Assembly: GCA_963726975.1 (NCBI GenBank)
Contig: CAVSEK010000001.1
Location: 372,001-436,000, forward strand
From: CAVSEK01 sp963726975
Lineage (GTDB): Bacteria; Actinomycetota; Actinomycetes; Mycobacteriales; SCTD01
Length of the DNA: 64,000 bases
Direction: 5' to 3'
In this document: in pieces, positions 55,777-64,000 of the stretch
Numbering within the stretch: position 1 is the first letter of the stretch
Layout: the number at the start of each line of letters is the position of its first letter
The notes under the pieces: model-generated
The model's database searches: none
The model's input: the letters and a program-made list of their open reading frames with translations, nothing else
Told to the model about the DNA's origin: nothing
Made by a program: the position numbers and the translations under genes

Positions 55777-58349
55777 TCACGCCCGGCGGCGCAGCGCCCC
55801 CGCGGCGACGAGCAGGACCAGCGCGAGCCCGGCCGGGCCGTACGGCGCCCCGGTCCGCGGCAGGGTCGCCGGCGCGGCGACCGGCGCCGCTGCGGTGGTG
55901 GTGGGGGTCGTCGGCGTCCCCGCGGCCCCCGGGCAGACGACCTCCCGCGCGCTGGGCCCCGCCGGCAGGTCGCCGGAGGACAGCGCCGCACCGGCCGGCA
56001 GCCCGGTCACGGTCAGCACCGCCGGGCCGTCGCTGGTGGTGACGACCCGGGCGCCGCAGCCCAGGCCGGCGCGGGCGGCGTCGACGGTCAGCGCGGAGAC
56101 GTCGGTGAGGGTGAGGTCGAGCCGCTGGGCGGCAGCGGGGCGGGCGCCGAGGTCCCACAGCAGGTCCATCGCGACGCCGGGCGTGGGCCCGGTCAGCGGG
56201 CTGCTCGTGCGGCGGACCGTGACCGCCGGGTCCGGCCGGGCCGCGGAGGTCGCGTCGACCCGGGCGACCGTGCCCGGGCTCCCGTCGCGGGCCCGCAGGC
56301 CCGACAGCCAGTAGGCCGTCGTCGCACCGATGCCGAGCCCGCCGTCGTCGAGGTCGGGGTACCAGCCGTACGTCACGTGGCCCGGGTCGACGGCCCGCGA
56401 CGGGGTGCCGCCGAGCGCCTCGACCTGGCTGCCGAAGCGGTCCTGCACGGCGAACAGCAGGTGGTCCTCCGCCGGGTAGAGCTCGAAGTGGTAGCGCTGG
56501 CCGAGCGCGTCGACCGCCTGCTGCTGCTCGACCCCGCTGGTCACCGGCACGAGCTGGTCGACCGCGCCCTGGTCGATGCCGTACGGCACCCAGCGGGCGT
56601 TGGCGAGCAGGTCCTTGCTGCGGCCGTCGGCCCCGCACCGCCCCGGCGCCGAGCTGTCCGCGGGGGCCCGGACGTAGCCCTCGGCCACCGCGACGCCGCA
56701 GGTCGGCGGGCCCTCCAGCGACAGCGCCCGGGCGAACAGGTCGGCGTGCGCGAGCCCGAGCTTGTACGCCGCCCAGCCGCCCATCGAGTAGCCGGAGACC
56801 ACGGTCTGCTCGGTGCTCGGGGGCGTACGCCTGCGCCACCTCGCGCCAGACCTGCCAGAAGTCGGCCTCGGCCTCGTCGAAGTACCACCCGTCGGGGCCG
56901 TGGCCGAGCGTGCTCGCGCAGATCGAGCCGCGGCCGTCGCACAGCTGCTGCAGGAACGTGGGGTCGAGCGCGCCGTACTGGTTCATGTTGACGCCGAGGC
57001 TGTGCAGCACCCAGGTCAGCGGCGCCCCCTCGCCGACGCCCTCGGGCACCTGCACGGCGTACGGCTGGACGCGCGCGCGGTAGTTGGGCTCGAGGTCGCC
57101 GGTCGGCGCGGGCGAGCCGTCGCCGTCGCGGACGACGCCCGGGCCGAGGGCCGTCTCGAGGTCGAGGGAGCTGACGTACCAGCGGTTGCTGTAGCCGGTG
57201 GGACGCGGCTCGGGGGTGGTCGTGCCGAGCGCGGACCAGTCGACGCGGCTCGAGAAGGCCGCGACCGAGCCGGCGAGCAGGTCGTCGGCCTGGTGGTCCT
57301 CCATCCAGAAGTTGCCGGTGATGAAGCGGGTCTGGCCGTCCAGGCCGACCTGCGCGAGCGGGCCGGTGGTGAGCAGCCCGGCGAGCCCGCCGAGCAGCAG
57401 GCCGGTCGTGGCCGGGTCGTCGGTGTAGACCGGCGGCTCCTGCTCGACCGCGTCGTAGGCCACGTCGTAGACGCGGGGCAGGCCGGGCTGCAGCGCGGCG
57501 AGCCCGGTGTCCTGCGGCTCGGCCATGCCCGTGCCGGCCGCGTCGGCGAGCCCGCTGACCAGGCGCACCCGGGAGGCGGGGGGCAGCGCCAGGTCGGAGC
57601 GCGGCACCCGCACGACGAAGCTGCGGCTGGGCAGGTCGACGACCACCGGCAGCGTCACCGGGGCGGCCCCGCCGAGCAGCTGCGCGCCGGCGCGCCGAGA
57701 CGACGAGGAAGCGGTCGGAGCCGGGGCTGGTCACCCCGGCGGCGGCGGGCCAGGTCGGCGTGCCGGTCGCGGGGTCGTCGTCGAGGTCGATGCCCCAGAC
57801 GGCGATCGGCACGGCCGCGTCGACGAGCGTGGTCCAGTCGACGCGCCACCAGGAGGCGTCGGCGTCCGCCCCGACGGCGCTGCGGAAGACGTCCGCGCCG
57901 TTGCCGGCCGCGCGGGGGTCGGTGTAGCCGTAGGTCCCCTGGGTCGGCGCCAGGTTGCTCGTCATGGCGGCCTGCGAGCCGGGCAGCCCGCCGGGCACCG
58001 CCGCGCCGTGGTCGTCGTCGAGGAAGTCGCTCCACAGCGCCGCTCCCCCGGCGGTGCGGCCGGTGCCGGAGGTGCGCGGGAACTGCTCGCCGAACGGCCA
58101 GCCCGGCGGCGCGGGCAGCGTGGGCTCGGGTCGCAGCGCGACCGCGGGCACGCCGGCCGGCAGCCCGGTGGGCGGCGTGGTGGGCGGCGTGGTGGGCGGC
58201 GTGGTGGGCGGCGCGGTGGGCGGCGTGGTGGCGCGCGCGGGGACGGCCTGCGCCGGGGCGGCGGCCGACCCGGCGAGCAGGGCCGCGGCCGCGACGAGCA
58301 GGGCAGCGAGCGCGGCGGCGGGACGGGCGGGGCGGGTCGGGCGCAGCAC
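55777..58349 (-). pseudogene. Secreted LPXTG-anchored alpha/beta hydrolase with two +1 frameshifts (57682-57698; 56806-56818)
   Basis: The gene starts at GTG 58349 with a signal peptide (about 1-35) and a PTTPPTTPP linker, then a beta-rich N-terminal domain. The first shift is after 'GSDRFLVVSA', where a second frame continues 'QLLGGAAPVTLPVVVDLPSR'. The second is after 'AQAYAPEH', where the third frame gives 'VVSGYSMGGWAAYKLGLAH' with the nucleophile Ser. The C-terminus has a sorting signal: LPRTG, a hydrophobic helix and RRRA. Removing one base at each site gives 2,571 bp and an 856-residue protein. It resembles secreted esterases or depolymerases. Substrate unknown. All visible motifs are intact, so decay is not evident. 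Confidence 0.82.
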
Positions 58350-58387
58350 AGGAGGACTGTGGCACGGGACACCCCGGCGCCGGTCCG

Positions 58388-58717
58388 CTACTCGTGCCGG
58401 CCGCGGGCCCCGGCCAGGCGCGGCAGCCCGCCGGACCCGCCGAGCAGGACGAGCGCGACGGGCGCCGCCCAGGTCGACAGCGCGCCGACGGCGGCGGGCA
58501 CGAGCCCGAGCCCGTGCCGCAGGGCCACGAGCAGGCAGCCCAGCCCGACCGCCGAGGCCGCGGCGGACGCCGCGCCCCACCGCACCGGCCCGGCGCCGAC
58601 CCGCTCGGCCAGCCCGAGCGCCACCACGAGCGGCACGACCGTCAGCACGAGCACGCCGGCGAGCCCGACCGCGGCGAGGGCCAGCGCCGCGCCGGTCGCC
58701 AGCAGCGCGTCGGTCAC
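58388..58717 (-). CDS. Small hydrophobic membrane protein downstream of UbiA
   Basis: A 109-residue protein with three predicted helices (about 5-32, 45-65 and 70-92) and a short Gly/Arg tail. No family is recognised. GTG 58717 overlaps the UbiA stop as GTGA, so it is translated with the prenyltransferase. It might assist it, but that is inference from position only. The frame is intact. Confidence 0.7.
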   Translation of the reverse strand: MTDALLATGAALALAAVGLAGVLVLTVVPLVVALGLAERVGAGPVRWGAASAAASAVGLGCLLVALRHGLGLVPAAVGALSTWAAPVALVLLGGSGGLPRLAGARGRHE

Positions 58718-59773
58718 AGCGGCAGCCCCACGCCGAGCACGGCCGCGACGGCCAGCCCGCCGACGAGCGCGGCGCCGGCCCGGGTGACGTGCACGAAGCA
58801 GACCGCGGCGAACCACAGCGGCCACACCGGGAAGCCCTCCGGCGGCGACTCCGGCCGGCCGGCCCGGAAGGCGCCGACGACCTTGACCAGCGTCGGCAGC
58901 GCGACGACGACCAGCAGCACCGGCCAGGGCAGCGCCCCGACGAGCACGGCGACGGCGGTGGTGACGTAGAAGGAGAGGAGCAGCCCGACGGTGACCGCCC
59001 GCGCCCGCGGCTCGCCGAGCAGCACCGGCAGCGTCCGCGTCCCGGTCGGCTCGTCGTACGGGATCTTGTCGATGTGCTTGCCCATGAGCACCGTGGTGCA
59101 CAGCAGGCCGTACGGCACGCTCGCCACCCACACCTGCCACGGCAGCTCGCCCGACGGCGGAGAAGTAGGTGCCGGCCACCATGAGCGGCCCCCAGGTGAG
59201 CAGCACGTCGGGCTCGCCCAGCCCGCGCTTCTTCAGGCGCAGCGGCGGCGCGGTGTAGGCGTACGACAGGAACAGGCCGGTGAGCGCGAACGCGATCACC
59301 GGCCAGCCCCGCTCGGCGAACAGCACCAGCATGATGGCCAGGTCGGCGAGGTTGGTGAGCAGCACCGCGACGAGCAGCTGGCGCCGGGTCACCAGCCCGG
59401 ACAGGAACGGGTGCGGGGCGTAGAGCGCCCGCGGGTAGCTCTCGGTGTCGAGCCCGACGTCGGTGTCGGCGAGGTCGTTGAGCAGGTTGTTGCTCGTGTG
59501 GGCCAGGACGATCCCGAGCGTGGCGAGCGCCCACAGGCCGTACGAGAACCCGTCCGCGCGCACGCCGAGCAGGCCCGCGACGAGCCCGCCGAACAGCGTC
59601 ATCGGCAGCACCGCCGCGCGGGTCACGACCAGCCAGCGGGTCACGCCGTCCAGCGACGCGATCGGGCGGTCGGGCGGCGGGTTGGTGGTGCGCAGCGCGT
59701 AGAGCCAGGCGCCGCGGCGGCCGGGGCGCGGCGGCGCGAGCAGCCGGTGGACCTTGGGGGCGGGAGCGGTCAC
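58714..59773 (-). pseudogene. UbiA family prenyltransferase with one +1 frameshift (59145-59156)
   Basis: A membrane prenyltransferase with the Asp-rich motif 'NNLLNDLADTDVGLDTE' near residue 90-106 and the second motif 'GKHIDKIPYDEPTG'. The N-terminal part runs to 'GPLMVAGTYFSAVG' in one frame and resumes as 'LPWQVWVASVPYGLLCTTV' in the next. Dropping one base in the GGGCGAGCT context restores 352 residues (1,060 bp is one more than a multiple of three) with about eight helices. Members include MenA, so menaquinone synthesis is possible but unproven. GTG 59773 is probably leaderless. Confidence 0.85.
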
Positions 59774-59779
59774 CGCCCG

Positions 59780-59785
59780 ACCGTA
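59780..59785 (-). promoter_or_regulatory. -10 element for leaderless UbiA gene
   Basis: TACGGT on the minus strand, 6 nt before GTG 59773. Confidence 0.55.
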
Positions 59786-59832
59786 CGGCCGTCCGCCCTC
59801 CTCCCGCCGCTCCCGGCCCGCCGGGCAGGGGG

Positions 59833-59838
59833 CAGGCT
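59833..59838 (+). promoter_or_regulatory. Putative -10 element for VLRF1 gene
   Basis: CAGGCT 6 nt before GTG 59845, the same arrangement as at the geranylgeranyl reductase gene. Confidence 0.45.
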
Positions 59839-59844
59839 GGCGGC

Positions 59845-60471
59845 GTGCCCGCCTCCCGCCCCGCCGCCGGCGGCGGCCGCTGGGTCGAGGTCGCCCCGGA
59901 GCGGCTCGAGCGGTGGCTGGCGGGCTTCGCCGAGCGGCACGGGCCGCCGGTGCGCACCGGGGCGCGGTACGAGGCGCCCGACGGGGCCGTCGCCGAGCTC
60001 ACCGTGCCGTACGGCGAGGTCCTCGGCGACCCCGTCCCCGCGCTGCGGGCGCCCCGCCGGCTGGGCCTGCTGCTCGTCCGGCTCGGCGGGCACGCCGTCG
60101 GGGTGGCCGAGGGGCCCGAGCTGGTGGTGAGCAAGGTCGGCTCGCGCCAGGTGCACGGCCGCTCGGCGGCGGGCGGCTGGAGCCAGCAGCGGTTCGCCCG
60201 GCGGCGCGAGGGCCAGGTGCGGGTGGCGCTGCAGGCCGCGGCGCAGACCGCGTTCGAGGTGCTGCTCCCGCACGTGGCGACGCTGGAGGGCCTGGTGCCC
60301 GGCGGCGAGCGCACCGCCGTCGAGGCGGTGCTCGAGGACCGCCGGCTGGCTGCGCTGGCGGCGCTGCCGCGCGGACCGTTCCTCGACGTGCCCGACCCCC
60401 GGCTGACGGTGCTGCGGGCCGCCGTCGCGCAGGCCCGGGCGGTGCGCGTCCGGGTCGTCGACCCGGCCTAG
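59845..60471 (+). CDS. acVLRF1 family peptidyl-tRNA hydrolase (ribosome-rescue release factor)
   Basis: A 208-residue actinobacterial member of the Vms1-like release-factor group. The hallmark is the loop 'GGWSQQRFARRREGQ' near residues 108-122. In Vms1 and eRF1-like proteins the equivalent Gln residue positions water for peptidyl-tRNA hydrolysis. 'KVGSRQVHGRSAA' precedes it and a helical C-terminal half follows. It probably cleaves nascent chains from stalled large ribosomal subunits; this is family inference. Intact, and only 10 bp before the heavily frameshifted dipeptidase gene. Confidence 0.82.
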   Translation: MPASRPAAGGGRWVEVAPERLERWLAGFAERHGPPVRTGARYEAPDGAVAELTVPYGEVLGDPVPALRAPRRLGLLLVRLGGHAVGVAEGPELVVSKVGSRQVHGRSAAGGWSQQRFARRREGQVRVALQAAAQTAFEVLLPHVATLEGLVPGGERTAVEAVLEDRRLAALAALPRGPFLDVPDPRLTVLRAAVAQARAVRVRVVDPA

Positions 60472-60474
60472 GGT
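60469..60474 (+). promoter_or_regulatory. -10 element for leaderless M20 dipeptidase gene
   Basis: TAGGGT 6 nt before GTG 60481; its first bases are the stop codon of the VLRF1 gene. It fixes the dipeptidase start and hence places its first frameshift inside the coding region. Confidence 0.55.
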
Positions 60475-60480
60475 CGGGCG

Positions 60481-61826
60481 GTGACCGACCTCGACCCCGA
60501 CCTGCGCGACCGCCCTGGACCAGGTGCTGCCCGGCGCCCGCGCCGACCTCGAGGCGCTCGCCCGCGTCCCGTCGATCTCGGCCGACCCGGCGCGCGCAGG
60601 CGACGTCCGCCGGGCCGCCGAGCTCGTCGCCGGGCACGCCCGCGACGCCGGCGCCGCGCAGGTCGACGTCGTCGACGCCGGCGGCGCCCCCGCGGTGATC
60701 GCGTCCTGGCCGGCGCCCGCCGGGCGCGCCGACGGTGCTGCTCTACGCCCACCTCGACGTGCAGCCCACCGGGCCGGCGCGAGGAGTGGACGAGCCCGCC
60801 GTTCGAGCCGACCGAGCGCGACGGGCGGCTGTACGGCCGGGGCGCCGCCGACGACAAGGCCGGCGTGCTCATGCACCTGGCGGTGCTGCGCGCCTTCGGC
60901 GGCACGCCCCCGGTCGGCGTCGTGCTGTTCGTCGAGGGCGAGGAGGAGGTCGGCTCGCCGACCCTGACCGGCCTGCTGGCCGAGCACCGCGACCGGCTGC
61001 GCCGCCGACGTCATCGTCATCGCCGACTCGGCCAACGCCGCCGTCGACGTCCCCGCCTTCACCACGAGCCTGCGCGGCCTGGTCGACCTCGACCGTCGAG
61101 GTGCGCCTGCTCGAGCGGCCGGTGCACTCCGGGATGTTCGGCGGGCCGGTCGGCGACGCGCTCACCGGGCTGTGCCGGCTGCTCGCCACGCTGCACGACG
61201 ACGCCGGCGACGTCGCGGTCGCCGGGCTGCACCGCGGCGACGTCCGACGCGCCCGACCTGGCCGTCGAGGTGTTCTGCCGCCGACGCCGGCCTGCGCGAG
61301 GGCGCGCCGCTGATCGGCACCGGCACGGTCCCCGAGCGGCTCTGGCACCGCCCGGCCGTCGCCGTCATCGGCCTGGACGCCCCGAGCGTCGCCGACTCCT
61401 CCAACGTGCTGCTCCCCCGCGCCCGCGCCAAGGTCAGCCTGCGCCTCGCGCCCGGCGACGACGCGGCCCGCGCCGCCGGCTGCCTGACCGCGCACCTGCA
61501 GGAGCGCGCGCCGTGGGGCGCCGAGGTCGTCGTCACGGCCGGGAGCAGTCGGCGAGCCGTACGCCCTCGAGGCCACCGGCGACGTCTACGACCTGGCGCG
61601 CGCGGCGTTCGCGCAGGCGTACGGCAACGACGCCGTCGAGGCGGGCATCGGCGGCTCGATCCCCTTCATCGCGGAGTTCGCCCGCACGTTCCCGGGCGCG
61701 ACGGTGCTCGTCACCGGGGTCGGCGACCCGGCGTCGCGCTGGCACGGCATCGACGAGAGCCTGGACCTCGCGATGTGGCGGCGGGCGTGCCTGGCCGAGG
61801 CCCTGCTGCTGCAGCGCCTGGCCTGA
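60481..61826 (+). pseudogene. M20 family dipeptidase interrupted by eight +1 frameshifts
   Basis: The pieces assemble a complete ~445-residue M20 dipeptidase. 'QVLPGARADLEALARVPSIS' is followed by 'VLLYAHLDVQPTGP' (metal His), 'GRGAADDKAGVLMHLAVLRA' (bridging Asp), 'VEGEEEVGSPTLTGLL' (catalytic Glu), 'ADVIVIADSAN', 'ERPVHSGMFGGPVGDALTGL', 'APSVADSSNVLLPRARAKVS' and a C-terminal 'SRWHGIDES' His. Shifts are at about 60507-60513, 60722-60733, 60771-60784, 60998-61010, 61083-61096, 61240-61250, 61271-61288 and 61540-61556. Each needs one base skipped: 1,346 minus 8 is a multiple of three. No stop-gain or motif loss is seen otherwise. Confidence 0.85.
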
Positions 61827-61830
61827 CGGG

Positions 61831-62220
61831 TCAGGCCGGCGGCTCGTCCTGCCCGGCGGCCTCGGCCGCGTCGGCCTCCTGCTTCGTGCGGTGCACCGTG
61901 CCCGGCGCGTGGTCGGGCGGGCCGTAGACGGTCGACAGCACCAGCGGCTGCTCGCCGGCGTTGACGAAGTCGTGCTCGACCCCGGCGGGGACGACCACCA
62001 CCTCGCCGGCGCCGACCTCGCGGGTCTCGTCGCCGACGTACGCGGTCGCGCGCCCGCGCAGGAAGGTGAGGATCTGGTCGTTCGCGTCGTGCGTCTCGCG
62101 CCCGATCGACCCGCCCACCGGGATGGTCATCACGACCAGCTGGGTGTGCCGCCCGGTCCACAGGACCCGTCGGAAGACGTCGTTGCCGTCGGCCTCGGCC
62201 GTCATGTCGAAGTGCTCCAC
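61831..62220 (-). CDS. Cupin-domain protein
   Basis: A 129-residue small cupin with 'GGSIGRETHDANDQILTFLR' (motif 1: His, Glu-like ligand) and 'GEVVVVPAGVEHDFVNAG' (motif 2 His). The N-terminal 'FDMTAEADGNDVFRRVLWTG' and 'TVYGPPDHAPGTVHRTKQEA' tail are shared with widely distributed cupins found beside acid or stress genes. Activity unknown. GTG 62220; ATG 62205 is possible. Last gene of a PHA synthase-GNAT-cupin row. Intact frame. Confidence 0.82.
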   Translation of the reverse strand: MEHFDMTAEADGNDVFRRVLWTGRHTQLVVMTIPVGGSIGRETHDANDQILTFLRGRATAYVGDETREVGAGEVVVVPAGVEHDFVNAGEQPLVLSTVYGPPDHAPGTVHRTKQEADAAEAAGQDEPPA

Positions 62221-62257
62221 GGCACCTGCGTGCCCCGCTCCCGCGGTCGTACGCGCC

Positions 62258-62791
62258 TCAGGCGGTGAGCTCGTCCTCGAAGCCGGCGGTCGCCATGCCC
62301 GACCAGGTGCCCTCGACGAGGTGGGCGAGCACGACGAGGTCGCGCAGGCCGCCGGTGCGGTCGCGCACCTGGTCGCGCAGCAGCGCCTCCGGCTCGAAGC
62401 CGATCGCCTCGAACATCCCGATCGCGGGCACGTTGTCGGCCACGACCTCGACGACGACCTTCGTCAGGCCGAGGTCGAGGGCGGTGAGCAGCCCGGCGCG
62501 GGCCAGCTGCCGCCCGACCCCCTGCCCCCGGGCGGCGGGGTCGACGACGACGCGCAGGCTCGCGACGTGGGCGGACCAGCCCACCTGCGGCAGGACCGCG
62601 ACGTAGCCGGCGACCCTGCCGGCGTCGTCGACGGCGACGGAGCGGCGGCCGCGGGTGTCGGCGACCCAGCCGGCGACCGTGCCGGGCGCGGTGATGTCCT
62701 CGGCGAAGGAGTTGTGGTCGGACTCCGGGATCCGGCCGAAGAAGGCCTCGACCTCGTCGGCGAGGTCGGGCGTGAGGGGGCGGACGTCCAT
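62258..62791 (-). CDS. GNAT family N-acetyltransferase
   Basis: A 177-residue acetyltransferase with 'LRVVVDPAARGQGVGRQLAR' (acetyl-CoA loop), the central 'AVDDAGRVAGYVAVLPQVGW' strands and 'VVEVVADNVPAIGMFEAIGF' at the C-terminal part. It also has 'DHNSFAEDITAPGTVAGWVA' near the N-terminus. Substrate unknown. ATG 62791 directly follows the PHA synthase TAG (62792-62794), so the two genes are co-translated. The frame is intact although both flanks are frameshifted genes. Confidence 0.87.
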   Translation of the reverse strand: MDVRPLTPDLADEVEAFFGRIPESDHNSFAEDITAPGTVAGWVADTRGRRSVAVDDAGRVAGYVAVLPQVGWSAHVASLRVVVDPAARGQGVGRQLARAGLLTALDLGLTKVVVEVVADNVPAIGMFEAIGFEPEALLRDQVRDRTGGLRDLVVLAHLVEGTWSGMATAGFEDELTA

Positions 62792-63885
62792 CTAGTCCTC
62801 GCCGAGGTCGGTGTGGGCGCGCAGCCAGTCGGCGATGCGCGGCAGGGTGGTGGTGGCGGCCGAGCGGCCCATGACCAGGCCGACGTGCCCGGCGGGCAGC
62901 TCGAGGGTCTGCGGCCTCCGCCGACCCGACGAGGTCGGCGACGGGCATCGCGCAGGCCGACGGGACGATGTGGTCCTTCTGCGCGACGACGTTGAGCAGC
63001 GGCCAGGTGACCTCGCCCAGGGTGAGCGTGCGGTCGCCGACCCGCGCGCCGCCGCGCACCAGCGCCTCGGACTCCATGATCGCGGCGGTCTCGCGGAAGG
63101 CCTGGCCGGGGAACGGGATGTGCTCCCGGGTCCACTGGCCCATCGACCTGGAAGCCCTCCATCTGCTTGTCGTCCCAGAGCTTCTCCCACAGCACGGCGT
63201 ACTGGTTGAGGTCGGCGGTGGGCTTGAGCACGCGGAAGGCGTTGCGGATGACCTCGGGCGGCACGTTGCCCGTCTCGTCGATGACGTCGTCCGGCCCGAG
63301 CCGGCCGCCGGAGAACATCCGGCCGAACATCCCCATCTCGCCGAACTCCACCGGGGTGGCCATGGTGATGAGCGAGGCGACGGGCAGCTCGGGGTGCGCC
63401 GCCGCCAGCAGCAGCGAGAGCAGCCCGCCGTAGCAGTAGCCGATCACGTTGACGGCCTCCGCGCCGGTCTCCGCCGCGACCGCGTCGATCGCGGCGGGCA
63501 GCATGTCGTCGACGTAGTAGCCCAGCGAGTTGCCCGCGTCGCGCTCGTCGGGGACGCCCCAGTCGAGCAGGTGCACGTCGAAGCCGAGGTCGCGCAGCGC
63601 CGCGACGAAGCTCATGCCCGGGTAGAGGTCCAGGACGTACGACCGGCTCACCAGGCTCATGACGATGAGCACCGGCGTGCGCTCGGTCACCGCGTCGCTG
63701 CGGTAGCGCCAGACCTCCGCGCGGTCACGCCTCCAGACGACGTCCTTGGGGGTCTGGCCCACCTTCGGACGGTCGATCCCCGTCACGTACTTGACGCCGT
63801 TGCGCGCCCGCAGCAGGTTGCGCCCGACGTCGCGGCGCACCCGCGCCACCAGGTCGCCCGGGTCGGTCACCGGTGTCGTGGCCAC
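62792..63885 (-). pseudogene. phaC: Polyhydroxyalkanoate synthase (PhaC-like) with two +1 frameshifts (63141-63148; 62901-62918)
   Basis: An alpha/beta-hydrolase that polymerises hydroxyacyl-CoA. The N-terminal frame has 'DVVWRRDRAEVWRYRS', 'VSRSYVLDLYPGMSFVAALR', 'DVHLLDWGVPDERD' and the lipase-like box 'GYCYGGLLS' with the catalytic Cys. After 'QMEGFQV' a second frame continues 'GQWTREHIPFPGQAFRET' to 'VAQKDHIVP', and a third carries 'LELPAGHVGLVMGRSA' with the catalytic His. Dropping one base at each site gives 1,092 bp, 363 residues, close to class III PhaC length. GTG 63885 has GAGGAGGGA 8 nt upstream. All catalytic residues remain. Confidence 0.83.
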
Positions 63886-64000
63886 GTGCCGCTCCCTCCT
63901 CGCGCGCCCTGGACAGGGCGTCCTCCAGCCGTCGCACGGTGCGGTGCAGGTCGGCGACCTGCTCGCGCAGCCGGGCGACGTCGCTCGCCGCCGGCACGTT
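63725..64000 (-). CDS. Partial coiled-coil protein upstream of the PHA synthase
   Basis: The frame enters from beyond the window end and shows a heptad pattern 'VARLREQVADLHRTVRRLED', followed by 'ALSRAREEG'. It then runs without a stop into the PHA synthase gene to 63725. The part before ~63889 looks like a short coiled-coil protein, as found for PHA granule-associated or PhaE-like partners. The part past the synthase start is Arg/Pro-rich and probably not native. A missing stop could reflect another one-base error near GAGGAGGGA. Low certainty about its end. Confidence 0.4.
   Translation of the reverse strand, partial: NVPAASDVARLREQVADLHRTVRRLEDALSRAREEGAARGHDTGDRPGRPGGAGAPRRRAQPAAGAQRRQVRDGDRPSEGGPDPQGRRLEA

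Overview
The window is very GC-rich DNA with codon third positions dominated by C and G, GTG and TTG starts, many overlapping GTGA/ATGA gene junctions and frequent leaderless starts. This is typical of a high-GC Actinomycetia chromosome. Local gene orders also match that class: sdhCDAB followed by an SCO4848-type membrane protein and a D-Ala-D-Ala carboxypeptidase; mdh next to a monomeric isocitrate dehydrogenase; and pcrA, sucC, sucD, DUF6350, RDD protein, purN, purH, pentapeptide protein and folD in one stretch. I see no phage, plasmid, insertion sequence, CRISPR array, tRNA or rRNA, so it reads as core chromosome. The genus cannot be fixed from the sequence alone.

Layout: 0-3.6 kb holds the end of a CBS protein, purE, purK, a tyrosine phosphatase and a GtrA flippase-like protein. 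3.5-11.3 kb has a PP2C/SpoIIE phosphatase, a class III nucleotide cyclase, biotin ligase and an acyl-CoA carboxylase locus (accD, an acidic-tailed protein, accE, biotinylated accA). 11.4-20 kb has a flavoprotein quinone dehydrogenase, gamma-glutamyl chemistry (cyclotransferase-like protein and a glutamate-cysteine ligase family enzyme), an exporter, an amidohydrolase, an acyl-CoA mutase large subunit and a Ser/Thr kinase. 20-31 kb has succinate dehydrogenase, a carboxypeptidase, trpS, a geranylgeranyl reductase and a 1,225-residue secreted beta-propeller protein. 31-46.6 kb has a sigma-factor remnant, isocitrate and malate dehydrogenases, folD, purH, purN, membrane proteins and sucCD. 46.8-56 kb has an LPXTG-anchored hydrolase, the B12 subunit of the mutase, a fused carboxyltransferase, an M23 peptidase, pcrA and a PIG-L deacetylase. 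56-64 kb has a second LPXTG-anchored hydrolase, a UbiA prenyltransferase, a VLRF1 release factor, an M20 dipeptidase, cupin and GNAT proteins and a polyhydroxyalkanoate synthase.

How the genes work together: four TCA steps lie in the window (idh, sucCD, sdhCDAB, mdh). A carboxylase set and a split B12 mutase can feed branched or odd-chain acyl units to succinyl-CoA, and BirA supplies the biotin. Purine synthesis (purE, purK, purN, purH) is linked to one-carbon supply by folD. The prenyltransferase and geranylgeranyl reductase point to menaquinone or lipid prenyl chemistry.

The most unusual signal is a set of 14 single-base insertions in five otherwise well-preserved genes: dacA (1), the 55.8-58.3 kb hydrolase (2), UbiA (1), the M20 dipeptidase (8) and the PHA synthase (2). 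Every one needs a +1 shift to restore the protein and none is a deletion. Thirteen of the 14 lie between 56.8 and 63.2 kb. Uncorrected insertion-type sequencing error is the simplest explanation, but recent decay or genuine +1 recoding cannot be excluded from the sequence alone.
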